The notes: generated by a model from the sequence alone, not told the origin. DNA of 64,000 nt from Streptomyces aidingensis (GCF_900112355.1 NZ_FOLM01000007.1:248001-312000), one strand, 5' to 3'; shown: positions 52,978 to 62,382, counted from the stretch's first letter. Translations and numbers: made by a program.

Positions 52978-53595
52978 TCAGCCGGCCCGGTGCCGGGCAG
53001 GGGCGGTGCCGGGGGCACCGCCCTCCGGCCCCGCGGGAGCGTCGCCGGTGCGGAAGAGCCGGCGGTAGGCGGCCGGGCCGCAGCCGGTGTGCCTGCCGAA
53101 GTGTGCCCGCAGGGAGGCCGCCGAGCCGAAGCCGCACCGCGCGGCGATCTGCTCCACTGCCAGGTCGGTGGTCTCCAGCAGGGCCCGTGCGCGGTCGGTG
53201 CGCAGCCGCAGCAGCCACTCCAGCGGGGTGGTGCCGGTCTCGGCGCGGAAGCGGCGGTGGAGCTGGCGCCGGCTCATGCCCGCCCGCCGGGCGATGGCGG
53301 AGACGGTCAGCGGCTGATGCAGATGGTGCTGGAGCCACTCCAGCGTCGGCCCCAGCGAGGCACGCCCGGCACCGGCGGTGCCGGCGGGCGGCGGGTGGTA
53401 CTGCGGTGCGCGGGCCTCCCGGCGGTAGGGCACCACCAGTGCGGCGGCGGGCACGGGAACCCTCGCCGCCGGAGCGACCGCGGGTCCGGCCGCTGCCGCC
53501 GGCCCGGCGGGGCGGGGACACGGCCGGGGGCGCCGCAAGGGGCCGCTGCGGGTGCACATCGTGGTCTTCGACGGCGCCGAGGAGCTGGACTTCAC
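52978..53595 (-). pseudogene. GlxA-type AraC regulator reduced to its DNA-binding half
   Basis: The C-terminal 110 residues are a full AraC domain (LGPTLEWLQHHLHQPLTVSA, MSRRQLHRRFRAETGTTPLE, FGSAASLRAHFGRHTGCGPA). Upstream, AALVVPYRREARAPQYHPPP corresponds to the linker of GlxA-like regulators, but the DJ-1/PfpI domain that should precede it is missing and low-complexity Pro/Ala sequence takes its place. A start at 53595 lies in that sequence. It may be a free AraC domain or a decayed gene. The divergent neighbour encodes exactly a DJ-1 domain. Confidence 0.6.
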
Positions 53596-54151
53596 CGCGC
53601 CCTTCGAGGTCTTCTCCGCAGCCTCGATGCACAGCGAACACGGCGTGGAGGTCGATTATGTGACCACCGGTGAGCCCCGGGAGATCACCGGTGCCTACGG
53701 CTCACACACCCGGGTCACCCGGCGCTGGGCCCCGGAAGAGGCCGACATCGTGGTGGTGCCCGGCGGCGGCTACCGGCGCCGCCAGGGCCCGGGCATCTGG
53801 TCCGAGATCGCCGACGGCACCCTGCCCGGCGCGCTGGCCGCCGCGCCCCGCCGCGGGCTGGTCATCAGCTCGCTGTGCACCGGGGCCATTGTGCTCGGCG
53901 CGGCCGGGCTGACTGCCGGACGCCCGTGCACCACCCACCACGGCGCCGCCGCCACCCTCCAGGAACAGGGCGGCATCCTGGTCGACGCCCGGGTGGTGGA
54001 CGACGGCGACCTCGTCACCGCCGGCGGCATCACCTCCGGCCTGGAGCTCGCCCTGTGGCTGGTCCGCCGCGAACTCGGCGCCGAGGCCGCCGTCGGAGTG
54101 GAGAACATGCTGGAGTACCAGGCCCGCGGCACCGTCTGGACCCCCTCCTGA
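53552..54151 (+). CDS. DJ-1/PfpI-family protein
   Basis: The 199-residue protein reads MHIVVFDGAEELDFTAPFEV, DIVVVPGGGYRRRQGPGIWS and the nucleophile elbow GLVISSLCTGAIVLGAAGL with its Cys, then CTTHHGAAATLQEQGGIL. This is the isocyanide-hydratase/GlxA type of DJ-1 domain. It overlaps the start of the truncated AraC gene on the other strand. It ends 5 bases before a hairpin terminator. Confidence 0.88.
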   Translation: MHIVVFDGAEELDFTAPFEVFSAASMHSEHGVEVDYVTTGEPREITGAYGSHTRVTRRWAPEEADIVVVPGGGYRRRQGPGIWSEIADGTLPGALAAAPRRGLVISSLCTGAIVLGAAGLTAGRPCTTHHGAAATLQEQGGILVDARVVDDGDLVTAGGITSGLELALWLVRRELGAEAAVGVENMLEYQARGTVWTPS

Positions 54152-54155
54152 GCCG

Positions 54156-54173
54156 CCGGGGCCTTCGCCCCGG
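54156..54173. terminator. Short hairpin after the DJ-1 gene
   Basis: CCGGGGC-CTTC-GCCCCGG, a 7-bp stem with a stable tetraloop. Confidence 0.6.
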
Positions 54174-54405
54174 GTGTTCCGGTCTTCGTCCGGGCACCGG
54201 TGTTTTCCCTTCTGCCACCCTCACATGGGCGGCCGTTCACCGGTTCCGCCGGTTTTCGGACGTTCCCGGACCGGCCCGTGTCAGCCGTCGCCGGGCCACC
54301 CGGGCCCGCCCTATGCTTCTACACATCTGTAGAAACAGGCGGGGAGGGGCACCGCCCGCACCCTGCCGTCCGGCGGCTGCCGGACAGTCGAGCGGAGGGG
54401 AATCC

Positions 54406-54627
54406 ATGGCTTCGGTGGACCTGGAGAAGGTGCTGGACAAGGCGTGGGCCGACAGAAGCCTGCCGGAAATCCTGGCCGCGCCGGTGGCGGCGCTGAAGGG
54501 CGGGTCGGAACGCGACGGCGAACTGCTCCGCGAGGCCTTCGGAGTACGTACCGTCGCCGACCTCGCCCGGCTGAAGTACGTGCGGTGGGCGCAGGCCCTG
54601 GCCGCACTGGAGGAGTCCGGCGCCTGA
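54406..54627 (+). CDS. Small HhH-like protein, 73 residues
   Basis: ATG at 54406 is preceded by GGAGGGG. MASVDLEKVLDKAWADRSLP, then EILAAPVAALKGGSERD and LREAFGVRTVADLARLKYVR: the last part has the wording of a helix-hairpin-helix (xxFGIxTVxDLA). It sits 61 bases upstream of the SpoOM gene in the same direction. Function unknown. Confidence 0.8.
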   Translation: MASVDLEKVLDKAWADRSLPEILAAPVAALKGGSERDGELLREAFGVRTVADLARLKYVRWAQALAALEESGA

Positions 54628-54688
54628 CCGGCATCACCCCACGCCAGAACGACCTACTCAAGACCCGGAAGGGAAGTGAACGCCGGTC

Positions 54689-55738
54689 ATGGTGTTCAAG
54701 AAACTGCTCGGCTCGCTCGGCATCGGCGCGCCCACCGTGGACACGGTCCTGGACGGCGGCCCGGTCTCCCCGGGCGGAACGCTGACCGGGCAGGTCCACA
54801 TGCGCGGCGGCCAGGCCGACTTCGACATCCAGCACATCACCCTGGAGCTGGTGGCACAGGTGGAGGCCGAGCACAGCGAGGGCGAGGCGCACGGTGCCGT
54901 CGCCTTCCACCGCGCGGCGGTGGGCGGCGGCTTCCGGCTGCACCAGAACGAACAGCGCGCCCTGCCCTTCGCCATGCCCCTGCCCTGGGAGACCCCGGTC
55001 ACCGAACTGCACGGCCAGCCGCTGGGCGTGATCCTGGGCGTGCGCACGGAGCTGGTCGTCGCCTCCGCCCGGGACGCCGGCGACATGGATCCGGTGACCG
55101 TCAGCCCGCTGCCGGCGCAGGAGGCCGTCCTGGACGCCTTCGGCCGGCTCGGCTTCGGCTTCAAGTCCGCCGACCTGGAGATGGGACACATCCGCGGCAC
55201 CGGCCAGCAACTCCCCTTCTACCAGGAGATCGAACTCCACCCCTCGCCGCAGTACGCGCACGCGGTGCAGGAGATCGAGGTCACCTTCCTGGCCAGTCCC
55301 GGCGGGCTGGAAGTGGTCCTGGAGGCCGACAAGCGCGGCGGGTTCTTCACCGGGGGCCATGACGCCGTCAACCGGTTCACCGTCGGCCACCACGAGCAGC
55401 AGGACTGGGCCGCGCTGGTCGACTCCTGGGTCCGCCGGATGGTGGAGAACCATGCCGCCCGTCCGCACCACGCGGCGCCCCACAATCCGCTGATGCACCA
55501 GGGCCACCACGGCGGCCACCCCCAGCCGTATCCGCAGCAGGGCTACGCGGACAAGGACGGCCACGGCGGGCATTACGGGCACCACGGGCGCCGCGGGGAC
55601 CACGACCACGACGGGCCCGGCATGGGCACGGTCGTCGCCGCGGGCGCCGCCGGTCTGGCGGCGGGCGTGGTCGGCGGCATGGTCCTGGACGAGGTCTTCG
55701 ACGACGACGGCGGAGACGACGGGGGCGGCGAGGAGTAG
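54689..55738 (+). CDS. SpoOM-family sporulation-control protein
   Basis: The 349-residue protein is an arrestin-like SpoOM (MVFKKLLGSLGIGAPTVDTV, LDGGPVSPGGTLTGQVHMRG, ALPFAMPLPWETPVT, VEVTFLASPGG-like EIEVTFLASPGGLEVVLEAD). Between residues 245 and 315 there is a His/Gly-rich tail (HHAAPHNPLMHQGHHGGHPQ), then a hydrophobic GTVVAAGAAGLAAGVVGGMV segment and an Asp/Gly end. The tail may bind metal or mediate assembly. Confidence 0.92.
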   Translation: MVFKKLLGSLGIGAPTVDTVLDGGPVSPGGTLTGQVHMRGGQADFDIQHITLELVAQVEAEHSEGEAHGAVAFHRAAVGGGFRLHQNEQRALPFAMPLPWETPVTELHGQPLGVILGVRTELVVASARDAGDMDPVTVSPLPAQEAVLDAFGRLGFGFKSADLEMGHIRGTGQQLPFYQEIELHPSPQYAHAVQEIEVTFLASPGGLEVVLEADKRGGFFTGGHDAVNRFTVGHHEQQDWAALVDSWVRRMVENHAARPHHAAPHNPLMHQGHHGGHPQPYPQQGYADKDGHGGHYGHHGRRGDHDHDGPGMGTVVAAGAAGLAAGVVGGMVLDEVFDDDGGDDGGGEE

Positions 55739-55789
55739 GCTGCCCGCCTGCCCGCCGGTCCCGTACCCGGCCGGGCGGTCCCCGCGACG

Positions 55790-55826
55790 CCCGTCGCCTC
55801 CGGCCCGCACCCCCGGAGGCGACGGG
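55790..55826. terminator. Strong hairpin after the SpoOM gene
   Basis: A perfect 14-bp stem (CCCGTCGCCTCCGG with its complement) with a 9-base loop, 52 bases after the stop. Confidence 0.8.
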
Positions 55827-55978
55827 ACCCGGACGCGGGCGGCCCGGTACCGCAACGGCCGGGACCCCGCGGCGCCGCGGCACAGGCACACGGCCGGGCG
55901 CACGACCGGAAGCGGCTGGCTACCATGAGCCCCTTCCGCGCGGCGGCCGCGGGCGCCGGCCGGCTGGAGGGAGTACGG

Positions 55979-56359
55979 ATGACAGGACGGCAGCAGCCCC
56001 GGCGCGGGCAGGGGGAACTGGAGGCGCAGGTGCTGGCCGCGCTGCACGAGGCCGGGGAGCCAGTCGGCACCGCATGGGTGCAGGAACGGCTCGGCGGCGC
56101 CCTGGCGTACACCACGGTGATCACCACCCTGACCCGGCTGCTGGCCAAGGGCGCGGTCACCCGGCGGAAGGCGGGCCGGGCATTCGTGTGGTCACCGGCT
56201 GCCGACGAGGCGGGCCTGGCCGCCCTGCGGATGCGACGGGTCCTGGACGCGGAACGCGACCGAGGGGCGGTGCTGACCAGCTTCGTCACCTCCCTCCCGC
56301 CGGGGGACGAGCAACTGCTGCGGGAGTTGCTGGAGCGGGCCGGGGAGCCGGAGGACTGA
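55979..56359 (+). CDS. BlaI/MecI-family repressor
   Basis: The 126-residue protein has the BlaI winged helix (GELEAQVLAALHEAGEPVGTA, ALAYTTVITTLTRLLAKGAV, RAFVWSPAADEAG) and a C-terminal dimerisation helix. ATG 55979 follows GGAGGGAG; an upstream in-frame ATG at 55925 lacks one. Seven bases separate it from the M56 protease gene, the usual BlaI-BlaR pairing. Confidence 0.9.
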   Translation: MTGRQQPRRGQGELEAQVLAALHEAGEPVGTAWVQERLGGALAYTTVITTLTRLLAKGAVTRRKAGRAFVWSPAADEAGLAALRMRRVLDAERDRGAVLTSFVTSLPPGDEQLLRELLERAGEPED

Positions 56360-56366
56360 GCCGGCC

Positions 56367-57302
56367 ATGGGCGTCTTCGTCTTCCTCCCCCTCGTTCTGC
56401 CGCTGACCGCCTGGCCGGTGGCCCGGCTGGCCGAGCAGCGCCTGCACCCCCGGACCGCCACCGTGCTGCTCACCGCGACGGCCTGCGCGCTGGCGGTGTG
56501 CAGCACCCTCTGCCTGGGACTGGTGGTGATCGTGGGCACCGCACAGATCCCGGGCAATCCCCTGCCCGACGGCTGGTCCGACGACGAGGTGCGCGAGGCC
56601 GTCCCCTGTGACGAAGTGGCCGGCCGCGCCGCGATCCCCCTGCTGCTCGCGATCCTGGCCTCCTGCACCCGCACCCTGTGGGGACACGCCCGCACCCGGC
56701 GCCGGGCGCAGCGTGCCCTTGCCGGGCTCTCCTCGCCCACCGTCGTCCTCCCGGACCGGGCTCCCTACGCCTGGGCGCTGCCGGCCCGGCGAGGCAGGCC
56801 GGGGCGAGTGGTGGTCTCCCGCGGCATGCTGGCGGCGCTCAACGGCGGCGAACGCCGGGCGCTGTTCGCCCACGAGCGGGCACACCTGGCCGGACACCAC
56901 CACCGCTACCTGCTGGCGGTGCGGCTGGCCGCCCGGGCCAACCCGTTTCTGCGCCCGCTGAACACCGCCGTCGCCTACACCGTGGAGCGCTGGGCGGACG
57001 AAGCCGCGGCCCAGACGGTCGGCAGCCGCCGGATCACCGCCCGGGCCATCGGCAAGGCCGCCCTGATCACCACCGGGGCCCCCTCCGCGACCCTGGCCGG
57101 ATTCGCCGCCGCCGGGCCGGTACCACGCCGGGTCGCCGCCCTGCTGGCACCGCCCCCCGCGCCGCGCCGCTGGCCCCCCGCCCTCACCGCGGTGGGACTG
57201 TCCGCCTGGACGGCCGCCGTGGGAACCACCGTCTCGGCACTGTCCTCGGCCAACTCCGCCATCACCCTCTTCCTGCTGCTGCGCACGGCCACCCCCTTCT
57301 GA
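56367..57302 (+). CDS. M56/BlaR-like membrane metalloprotease
   Basis: The 311-residue protein has four to five membrane helices and the zinc motif HERAH in ALFAHERAHLAGHHHRYLLA near residue 170, with a downstream ERWADEAAA third-ligand segment. It would cleave the partner BlaI-type repressor on signal. No extracellular penicillin-binding sensor domain is attached, so the signal differs from BlaR1. Confidence 0.88.
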   Translation: MGVFVFLPLVLPLTAWPVARLAEQRLHPRTATVLLTATACALAVCSTLCLGLVVIVGTAQIPGNPLPDGWSDDEVREAVPCDEVAGRAAIPLLLAILASCTRTLWGHARTRRRAQRALAGLSSPTVVLPDRAPYAWALPARRGRPGRVVVSRGMLAALNGGERRALFAHERAHLAGHHHRYLLAVRLAARANPFLRPLNTAVAYTVERWADEAAAQTVGSRRITARAIGKAALITTGAPSATLAGFAAAGPVPRRVAALLAPPPAPRRWPPALTAVGLSAWTAAVGTTVSALSSANSAITLFLLLRTATPF

Positions 57303-57354
57303 CGCGCGCCGCCCGCACCGCCCGGCCGTATGCGTCGGGCAGGGTGCGGTTCCG

Positions 57355-58044
57355 TCACTCCGCCCTGCCGGTCGTCCGCGGTCGGCAGGGCCGGGCGGCC
57401 TCGGGGTCCGGCGGCTGGGTCTCGATGGTCCTCAGGGGCCGGCATGGATTGCCCACGGCGACGACACCGGCGGGAATGTCCCTGGTGACGACCGAACCGG
57501 CGCCGACGATGCTGTGGTCGCCGATGGTCACGCCGGGCGTGAGGGTGACCGATCCGCCGAGCCACACGTTGTCGCCGATCGTGACCGGTTCGGGGAGCTC
57601 CCACCCGTCGAGCCGGCGGGCGATGTCCTGGGCGTGGTTGGGCGTGTAGATGCCGCAGCGCGGTCCGATGAGGCAGTCCGCGCCGATCGTGACCTGCCCG
57701 CCGCCGATGACCAGGAAGTCCGCGTTGATGAACGTCCGGTCGCCGATGACCAGGCGCATTCCGTAGTCGATGCTGATGGGCGGCCGGAAGTCGATGTCTT
57801 CGCCCGCGCCGGGGACGAGCGCGCGGAACAGCCGCCGCGCTTCGGCGGGGTCGTCGTAGAAAATGTGGTTGATCTTTGCGCATGTCGCATGCGCATCCCA
57901 CGAGAGCTCCTGGAGCGCCGGGGATGTGCGGTAGCGAATCCAGTCGCCGGCGAGCAGGCGCTGCAAGTCTTCATCGGCCGCGAGATGAGCCGCCATCCTC
58001 TCGTCGGCACGTCCGGGTTCGCGTCGGGTCACGGCCTCCCCCAT
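57355..58044 (-). CDS. Sugar O-acetyltransferase, Maa/LacA type
   Basis: The 229-residue protein has an N-terminal Mac domain (RMAAHLAADEDLQRLLAGDW, ISWDAHATCAKINHIFYDDP) and left-handed beta-helix hexapeptide repeats (IGDRTFINADFLVIGGGQVT, IGADCLIGPRCGIYTPNHA with the catalytic His, IGDNVWLGGSVTLTPGVTIG). It acetylates maltose- or galactoside-like sugars. Family length is about 185; the extra C-terminal tail is Pro/Arg-rich. Confidence 0.92.
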   Translation of the reverse strand: MGEAVTRREPGRADERMAAHLAADEDLQRLLAGDWIRYRTSPALQELSWDAHATCAKINHIFYDDPAEARRLFRALVPGAGEDIDFRPPISIDYGMRLVIGDRTFINADFLVIGGGQVTIGADCLIGPRCGIYTPNHAQDIARRLDGWELPEPVTIGDNVWLGGSVTLTPGVTIGDHSIVGAGSVVTRDIPAGVVAVGNPCRPLRTIETQPPDPEAARPCRPRTTGRAE

Positions 58045-58702
58045 TTGTCAATGCCCTGAACATATTGCTGCGGCCACCTGCCCGTGTCAAGCCTTGGCCG
58101 ACACGGCCGGCCCCGCCGTGACCTGCGTGGATATGACGGCAGCGGCCGACGCCCCCATGCCCGTCCGGGCACCGCGGCCGAGCACACCGCCCGTGGCCCG
58201 CCCGGCCTGCCCGCGGTCAGCCCTGCCGCGACGGCACGGACCCGGCATCCGGCGCCGCACCCGCCCGGCGCGAGCCCCGCCCCGGCCGCCCCGGAGGGCA
58301 CTGTGCTCTTCGTCACCTTCTCGCCGGGCTCCTCATTCGCCCGACCTGCCCTTTAGCATGTCCGGGCGATGAATCGAATCATATTTCGGTCATTCTCGGC
58401 GGATCCGGAACGGTGGGCGGAACCGGCGGCGGCCCCGGCCCCGGGGTGCACAGCGGAACCTGTGCCACCGGGGCGGCCGGGCGGCCGGCCTTCGCCCCGG
58501 CGATGCCGCGCGCCACAGGGACGGCCCGCCGCCCCGGCGCGGCACACCGGGTCCGGACACACCGCCGAGGCGCGCACGTGGGGCGTGGGCCGCCGGTTCC
58601 CCGGCCGGGAGGGCCACGCTCCGCCGTCCCCGCCGACTGCCTGCCCGGGGAAACCTCCCGGGCGGCAGCCGCTCCGCCTCCCCAGACCCCGGAGGGCATC
58701 GT
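58045..58702. other. 658-base intergenic region upstream of cstA
   Basis: No coding frame with conserved features was found. It serves as the divergent promoter region for the acetyltransferase and cstA. An AT-richer patch at 58370-58395 (ATGAATCGAATCATATTTCGG-like) is the only compositional break and may hold a promoter or regulator site. Confidence 0.4.
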
Positions 58703-60403
58703 ATGAATGCGCTTCCCCTGCTCCTGATCGGCCTCGCGATGTTCGCGGGCGGATATCTGCTGTATTCGAAGTTCCTGGGCAACCGCGTCTTCAGGCTTGA
58801 CGCGTCGTTCAGCACGCCCGCCCACGAGCTGCGGGACGGCGTGGACTACGTCCCGACCAACAAGTTCGTGCTGTGGGGCCACCACTTCACCTCGGTCGCG
58901 GGCGCGGCGCCGATCGTCGGCCCCGCGGTCGCCGTCATCTGGGGCTGGCTGCCCGCGTTCCTGTGGGTCACCCTCGGCACGGTCTTCTTCGCCGGCATGC
59001 ACGACCTGGGCGCCCTGTGGGCCTCGGCGCGCAACAAGGGCCGCTCCATCGGCGCGCTCTCCGGCCGCTACATCGGCGGCCGGGGCGCGAACCTGTTCCT
59101 CGTCGTGATCTTCCTGCTGCTGCTGATGGTGGTCGCGGCCTTCGCGGTGGTGATCAAGAACCTGCTGATCTCCACCCCCTCGGCGGTGATCCCCGCCTGG
59201 GGCGCGGTCGCGGTGGCGCTGCTGGTCGGCCAGGCGGTCTACCGCTACCGGATGAATCTGGGTCTGGTCACCGTGATCGGCGTTGCGGCGCTCTACGGCC
59301 TGATCCTGCTCGGCGACGCCGTCCCGGTGGAACTGCCCGACCCGATCCTGGGGATGTCCCCGGCGACCTTCTGGATCCTCGCCCTCTTCGTCTACGCCGG
59401 CGTCGCCTCGCTGATGCCCGTGTGGGTGCTGCTCCAGCCGCGCGACTACATCAACGGCGTCCAGCTCTTCGTCGGGCTCGGCATCCTGTTCGTCTCGGTG
59501 CTGCTGAGCGCCCCCGCGGTCGTCGCCCCGGCCCTCAACGACGCCGTGCCCGCGGGCACCCCGGACCTGGTGCCGCTGCTCTTCGTCACCATCGCCTGCG
59601 GTGCGATCTCCGGCTTCCACGGCATGGTGTCCTCGGGCACCAGCTCCAAGCAGCTGGACAAGGAGACCGACGCCCGCTTCGTCGGCTACTTCGGCGCGGT
59701 CGGCGAGGGCATGCTGGCGCTCGGCGCGATCATCGCCGCCACCGCGGGCTACCGCACTCTGGCCGACTGGGAATCCGTCTACAGCGCCTTCAATTCGGGT
59801 GGCGTCGCCGCGTTCGTGGAAGGCGGCGGCGCGATCGTCAACGGCGGCCTGGGCCTGCCGGCCTCCCTCAGCGCGACCATCCTGGCCACCATGGCGGTGC
59901 TGTTCGCCGCCACCACCATGGACACCGGCGTGCGCCTGCTGCGCTTCGTCGTCCAGGAGGCCGGCGAGGTGGTGAAGGTGCGGATCAACAATGGTGCCGG
60001 CACCCTCGTCGCGGTCGCCGTCGGGATGGGACTGACCTTCAGCCAGGGCGCCGGGGGCGACGGCGGCCTCCGCATCTGGCCGCTGTTCGGCACCAGCAAC
60101 CAGCTGCTGGCATCGCTGACCCTGTCCATCGTCGCGGTCATGCTGATCCGCAAGCGGCGCAACCCGGTGCCTGCGCTGGTGCCGCTGGCGGTGGTGTTCG
60201 TGATGGCGCTCTGGGCCGCGTTCGTGCAGCTCGGCGATTTCTACGACGCCCAGGACTGGCTGCTGCTGGTCATCGACCTGGTCATCATCGTCGCCGCGCT
60301 GTGGGTGGCCCTGGAGGCGGTCCTCGCGATGCGGCGGGCCTCCCGGGAACCGCCGGAGGCCCTGGACGCCGATGTGACGGCGAAGGCCGGGCTGACGGCA
60401 TGA
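58703..60403 (+). CDS. cstA: Carbon starvation protein CstA
   Basis: The 566-residue protein (ATG behind GGAGGG) has the CstA N-terminus YLLYSKFLGNRVFRLD, DGVDYVPTNKFVLWGHHFTS and the block IACGAISGFHGMVSSGTSSK, with about 16 helices. CstA/BtsT proteins import peptides or pyruvate. It is shorter than E. coli CstA and is followed without gap (4-base overlap) by the cory-CC-star gene. Confidence 0.93.
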   Translation: MNALPLLLIGLAMFAGGYLLYSKFLGNRVFRLDASFSTPAHELRDGVDYVPTNKFVLWGHHFTSVAGAAPIVGPAVAVIWGWLPAFLWVTLGTVFFAGMHDLGALWASARNKGRSIGALSGRYIGGRGANLFLVVIFLLLLMVVAAFAVVIKNLLISTPSAVIPAWGAVAVALLVGQAVYRYRMNLGLVTVIGVAALYGLILLGDAVPVELPDPILGMSPATFWILALFVYAGVASLMPVWVLLQPRDYINGVQLFVGLGILFVSVLLSAPAVVAPALNDAVPAGTPDLVPLLFVTIACGAISGFHGMVSSGTSSKQLDKETDARFVGYFGAVGEGMLALGAIIAATAGYRTLADWESVYSAFNSGGVAAFVEGGGAIVNGGLGLPASLSATILATMAVLFAATTMDTGVRLLRFVVQEAGEVVKVRINNGAGTLVAVAVGMGLTFSQGAGGDGGLRIWPLFGTSNQLLASLTLSIVAVMLIRKRRNPVPALVPLAVVFVMALWAAFVQLGDFYDAQDWLLLVIDLVIIVAALWVALEAVLAMRRASREPPEALDADVTAKAGLTA

Positions 60404-60657
60404 CCTCCCGCTGGGCCTCGTTCCGGGCCGGGCTGGAGGAGTTCTGCGCCGGCCCCTACCGGCGTACCTTCGCCCGCGCCCGGCGCGAGGAGGACGACCT
60501 CTTCCGGATGGTGGTCCTCGCGGAGGCGCTGGGCGTGCCCGACCCGGCGGCCTACTACACCGCCGAACTGCTGCCCGCCCTCTACCAGGACTTCCACGCC
60601 TGGCACCGCCGGATGGGCATGGACCGCTCGCCACTGGAGCATGTCGGGTGCTGCTAG
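60400..60657 (+). CDS. cory-CC-star protein
   Basis: The 85-residue protein starts inside the cstA stop (ATGA) and ends in Cys-Cys-stop (LEHVGCC), the trait that names the cory-CC-star family. EEDDLFRMVVLAEALGVPDP and YYTAELLPALYQDFHAWHRR are mostly helical. Its conserved position between CstA and an ArsA-like ATPase suggests a small partner or lipid-modified/tail-inserted subunit; no mechanism is known to me. Confidence 0.88.
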   Translation: MTSRWASFRAGLEEFCAGPYRRTFARARREEDDLFRMVVLAEALGVPDPAAYYTAELLPALYQDFHAWHRRMGMDRSPLEHVGCC

Positions 60658-61658
60658 ATCTCCTCACCTCACGCAGGGTCGTCTTCGTCGGCGGCAAGGG
60701 CGGGGTCGGGAAGACGTCCGTCGCCGCGGCGCTCGCCCTCGGCCGTGCCGGGGCGGGCGCCCGCGTGCTGCTGGTCTCCACCGATCCCGCCCACAATCTC
60801 GGCCACCTCTGGGGCCGCCCGGTGGGCGACGAGCCCCTGCGCCTCGCCGGACCCGGAGACCTTCTCCCCCGGGCGGGGGCCGGGACGGCGGGGCCGGCGG
60901 GTCATGTCGACGGGCTGGAGATCGATCCGGAGCGCACGGTCGAGCGGCACCTGTCCGCGGTCGCCGAAACGATGCGGCGGCTGCTCCCCGAGCGGATGCA
61001 CGCGCCGGCCGCCCGCCATCTGGAGCTGGCCCGGCAGGCGCCCGGCACCCACGAGTCGGCGGTGCTGGAGCGGATCGCCGAGGCGGTGGAGCTCGGCGAG
61101 CAGGGGTATGACCTGGTTGTCTTCGACACCGCCCCGTCCGGCCACACGCTGCGGCTGCTCGCCCTGCCCGAACAGCTCACCTCCTGGACCGAGACGCTGC
61201 TCGCCAACCGCGACCGGTCCGAGCGGTTCGGCGACGCGGTGCGCGGTCTCGGGGGCGGCGGGAAGACCGGCCGGGACGCCGAGCTGCGCCGGATTCTGCT
61301 GCGCCGGCGCAGCCGCTTCTCCCGGCTGCGCGATGTGGTGACCGACCCGGAGCAGACCGGGTTCGTGCTCGTGCTGACCGCCGAGCTGCTCCCGGTCGCC
61401 GAGACCATGGAGGTGTACGGAAAGCTCACCGCGCTGGGTGTCGACGTGGCCGCACTCGTCGCCAACCGCCGTTCCCCGGCGGACGCCGGTGAGCTGCTCG
61501 CCCGGCGCCGGCGGCAGGAGGACGAGCACCTCCGCCGGCTCCGGCGGCGGGTCCCGGACGTGCCGCTGCTCGATGTGCCGCTGCTGCCGGGAGATCTGGT
61601 GGGCACGGCGGCGCTTGCCGCGCTGGCCGGACGGCTCGGCTCCTCCCCCGCCGGGTGA
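60648..61658 (+). CDS. ArsA/GET3-like ATPase
   Basis: GTG start overlapping the cory-CC-star end. The 336-residue protein has the deviant Walker A VFVGGKGGVGKTSVAAALAL, switch I VSTDPAHNLGHLWG, and YDLVVFDTAPSGHTLRLLAL. It lacks the Cys triad of arsenite-stimulated ArsA, so a GET3-like role in handling tail-anchored or small membrane proteins is at least as likely. Operon with cstA. Confidence 0.9.
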   Translation: MLLDLLTSRRVVFVGGKGGVGKTSVAAALALGRAGAGARVLLVSTDPAHNLGHLWGRPVGDEPLRLAGPGDLLPRAGAGTAGPAGHVDGLEIDPERTVERHLSAVAETMRRLLPERMHAPAARHLELARQAPGTHESAVLERIAEAVELGEQGYDLVVFDTAPSGHTLRLLALPEQLTSWTETLLANRDRSERFGDAVRGLGGGGKTGRDAELRRILLRRRSRFSRLRDVVTDPEQTGFVLVLTAELLPVAETMEVYGKLTALGVDVAALVANRRSPADAGELLARRRRQEDEHLRRLRRRVPDVPLLDVPLLPGDLVGTAALAALAGRLGSSPAG

Positions 61659-61689
61659 TCCCCGTACGGCGGCGGTACGGCCGCCGGCC

Positions 61690-62382
61690 TCACGGCGGCG
61701 GATCCCGGTGGACCACCGTGATGTGGCGCTCGGGGCCGGGGTGCTCGATTTCGTCGGCCACGGCGACGGCCAGGTCCTCGGCGCTGATCCAGGACCGGCC
61801 GTCGGCGGCGGTGAGCAGGGTGTCGGTACCGCGCCGGTAGCGGCCGGTGCGGGTACCGGGCAGCAGCAGGGCCGGCGGGCTGAGATACACCCAGTCCGCG
61901 GCGGCATGGGTCCGGCAGGCCCGCAGCTGGGCGACCCCGGCGGCGGCGACGGCGCGGTACTCGCCCGGCACATACGCGGGGTTGTCGGCGACCAGCAGCT
62001 CCCGGTCGCCGGGGCTGCGCAGCGCGCCGGCCCCGCCGATGACCAGGACGCGCATCCCGCGCGGGGCGGCGATGTCCAGCACGGCACGGGTCGCGCGGAC
62101 CAGGAACTCCCGGTCGGCCGGAACGGTGCGGACGGTCACCACGACCGTGTCGGGGACGGCGCCGTGGGACGCGGCGCCGGACAACGCCTCGCGCAGCGCA
62201 CGCGGATCGCCCGCGTCGACCGCGGCCGGCCGCACGCCGGGCGGTGCGCCCACCGGCTTCCTGGACAGGGCGAGCACCCGGTGCCCGCGGGCAGCCGCCT
62301 CGGCGGTCACCCGGCTGCCCGCCATTCCGGTGGCGCCGAGCACGGCGATCGTCCGGCGCCTCGTCGCCCGGTCCGGCGTCAT
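61690..62382 (-). CDS. NAD(P)H-binding SDR-a5-like protein
   Basis: The 230-residue protein has the atypical SDR loop TIAVLGATGMAGSRVTAEAA, ALREALSGAASHGAVPDTVV and VLVIGGAGALRSPGD, close to NmrA/YwnB-like proteins. It overlaps the EamA transporter stop by 4 bases and is probably co-transcribed with it. Confidence 0.88.
   Translation of the reverse strand: MTPDRATRRRTIAVLGATGMAGSRVTAEAAARGHRVLALSRKPVGAPPGVRPAAVDAGDPRALREALSGAASHGAVPDTVVVTVRTVPADREFLVRATRAVLDIAAPRGMRVLVIGGAGALRSPGDRELLVADNPAYVPGEYRAVAAAGVAQLRACRTHAAADWVYLSPPALLLPGTRTGRYRRGTDTLLTAADGRSWISAEDLAVAVADEIEHPGPERHITVVHRDPPP

Noticed and set aside
61658..61692. GC-rich inverted repeats between the ArsA-like and NAD(P)-binding genes
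   Set aside because: Convergent genes make a terminator likely, but no clean stem distinct from the background could be defined and it overlaps a stop codon.
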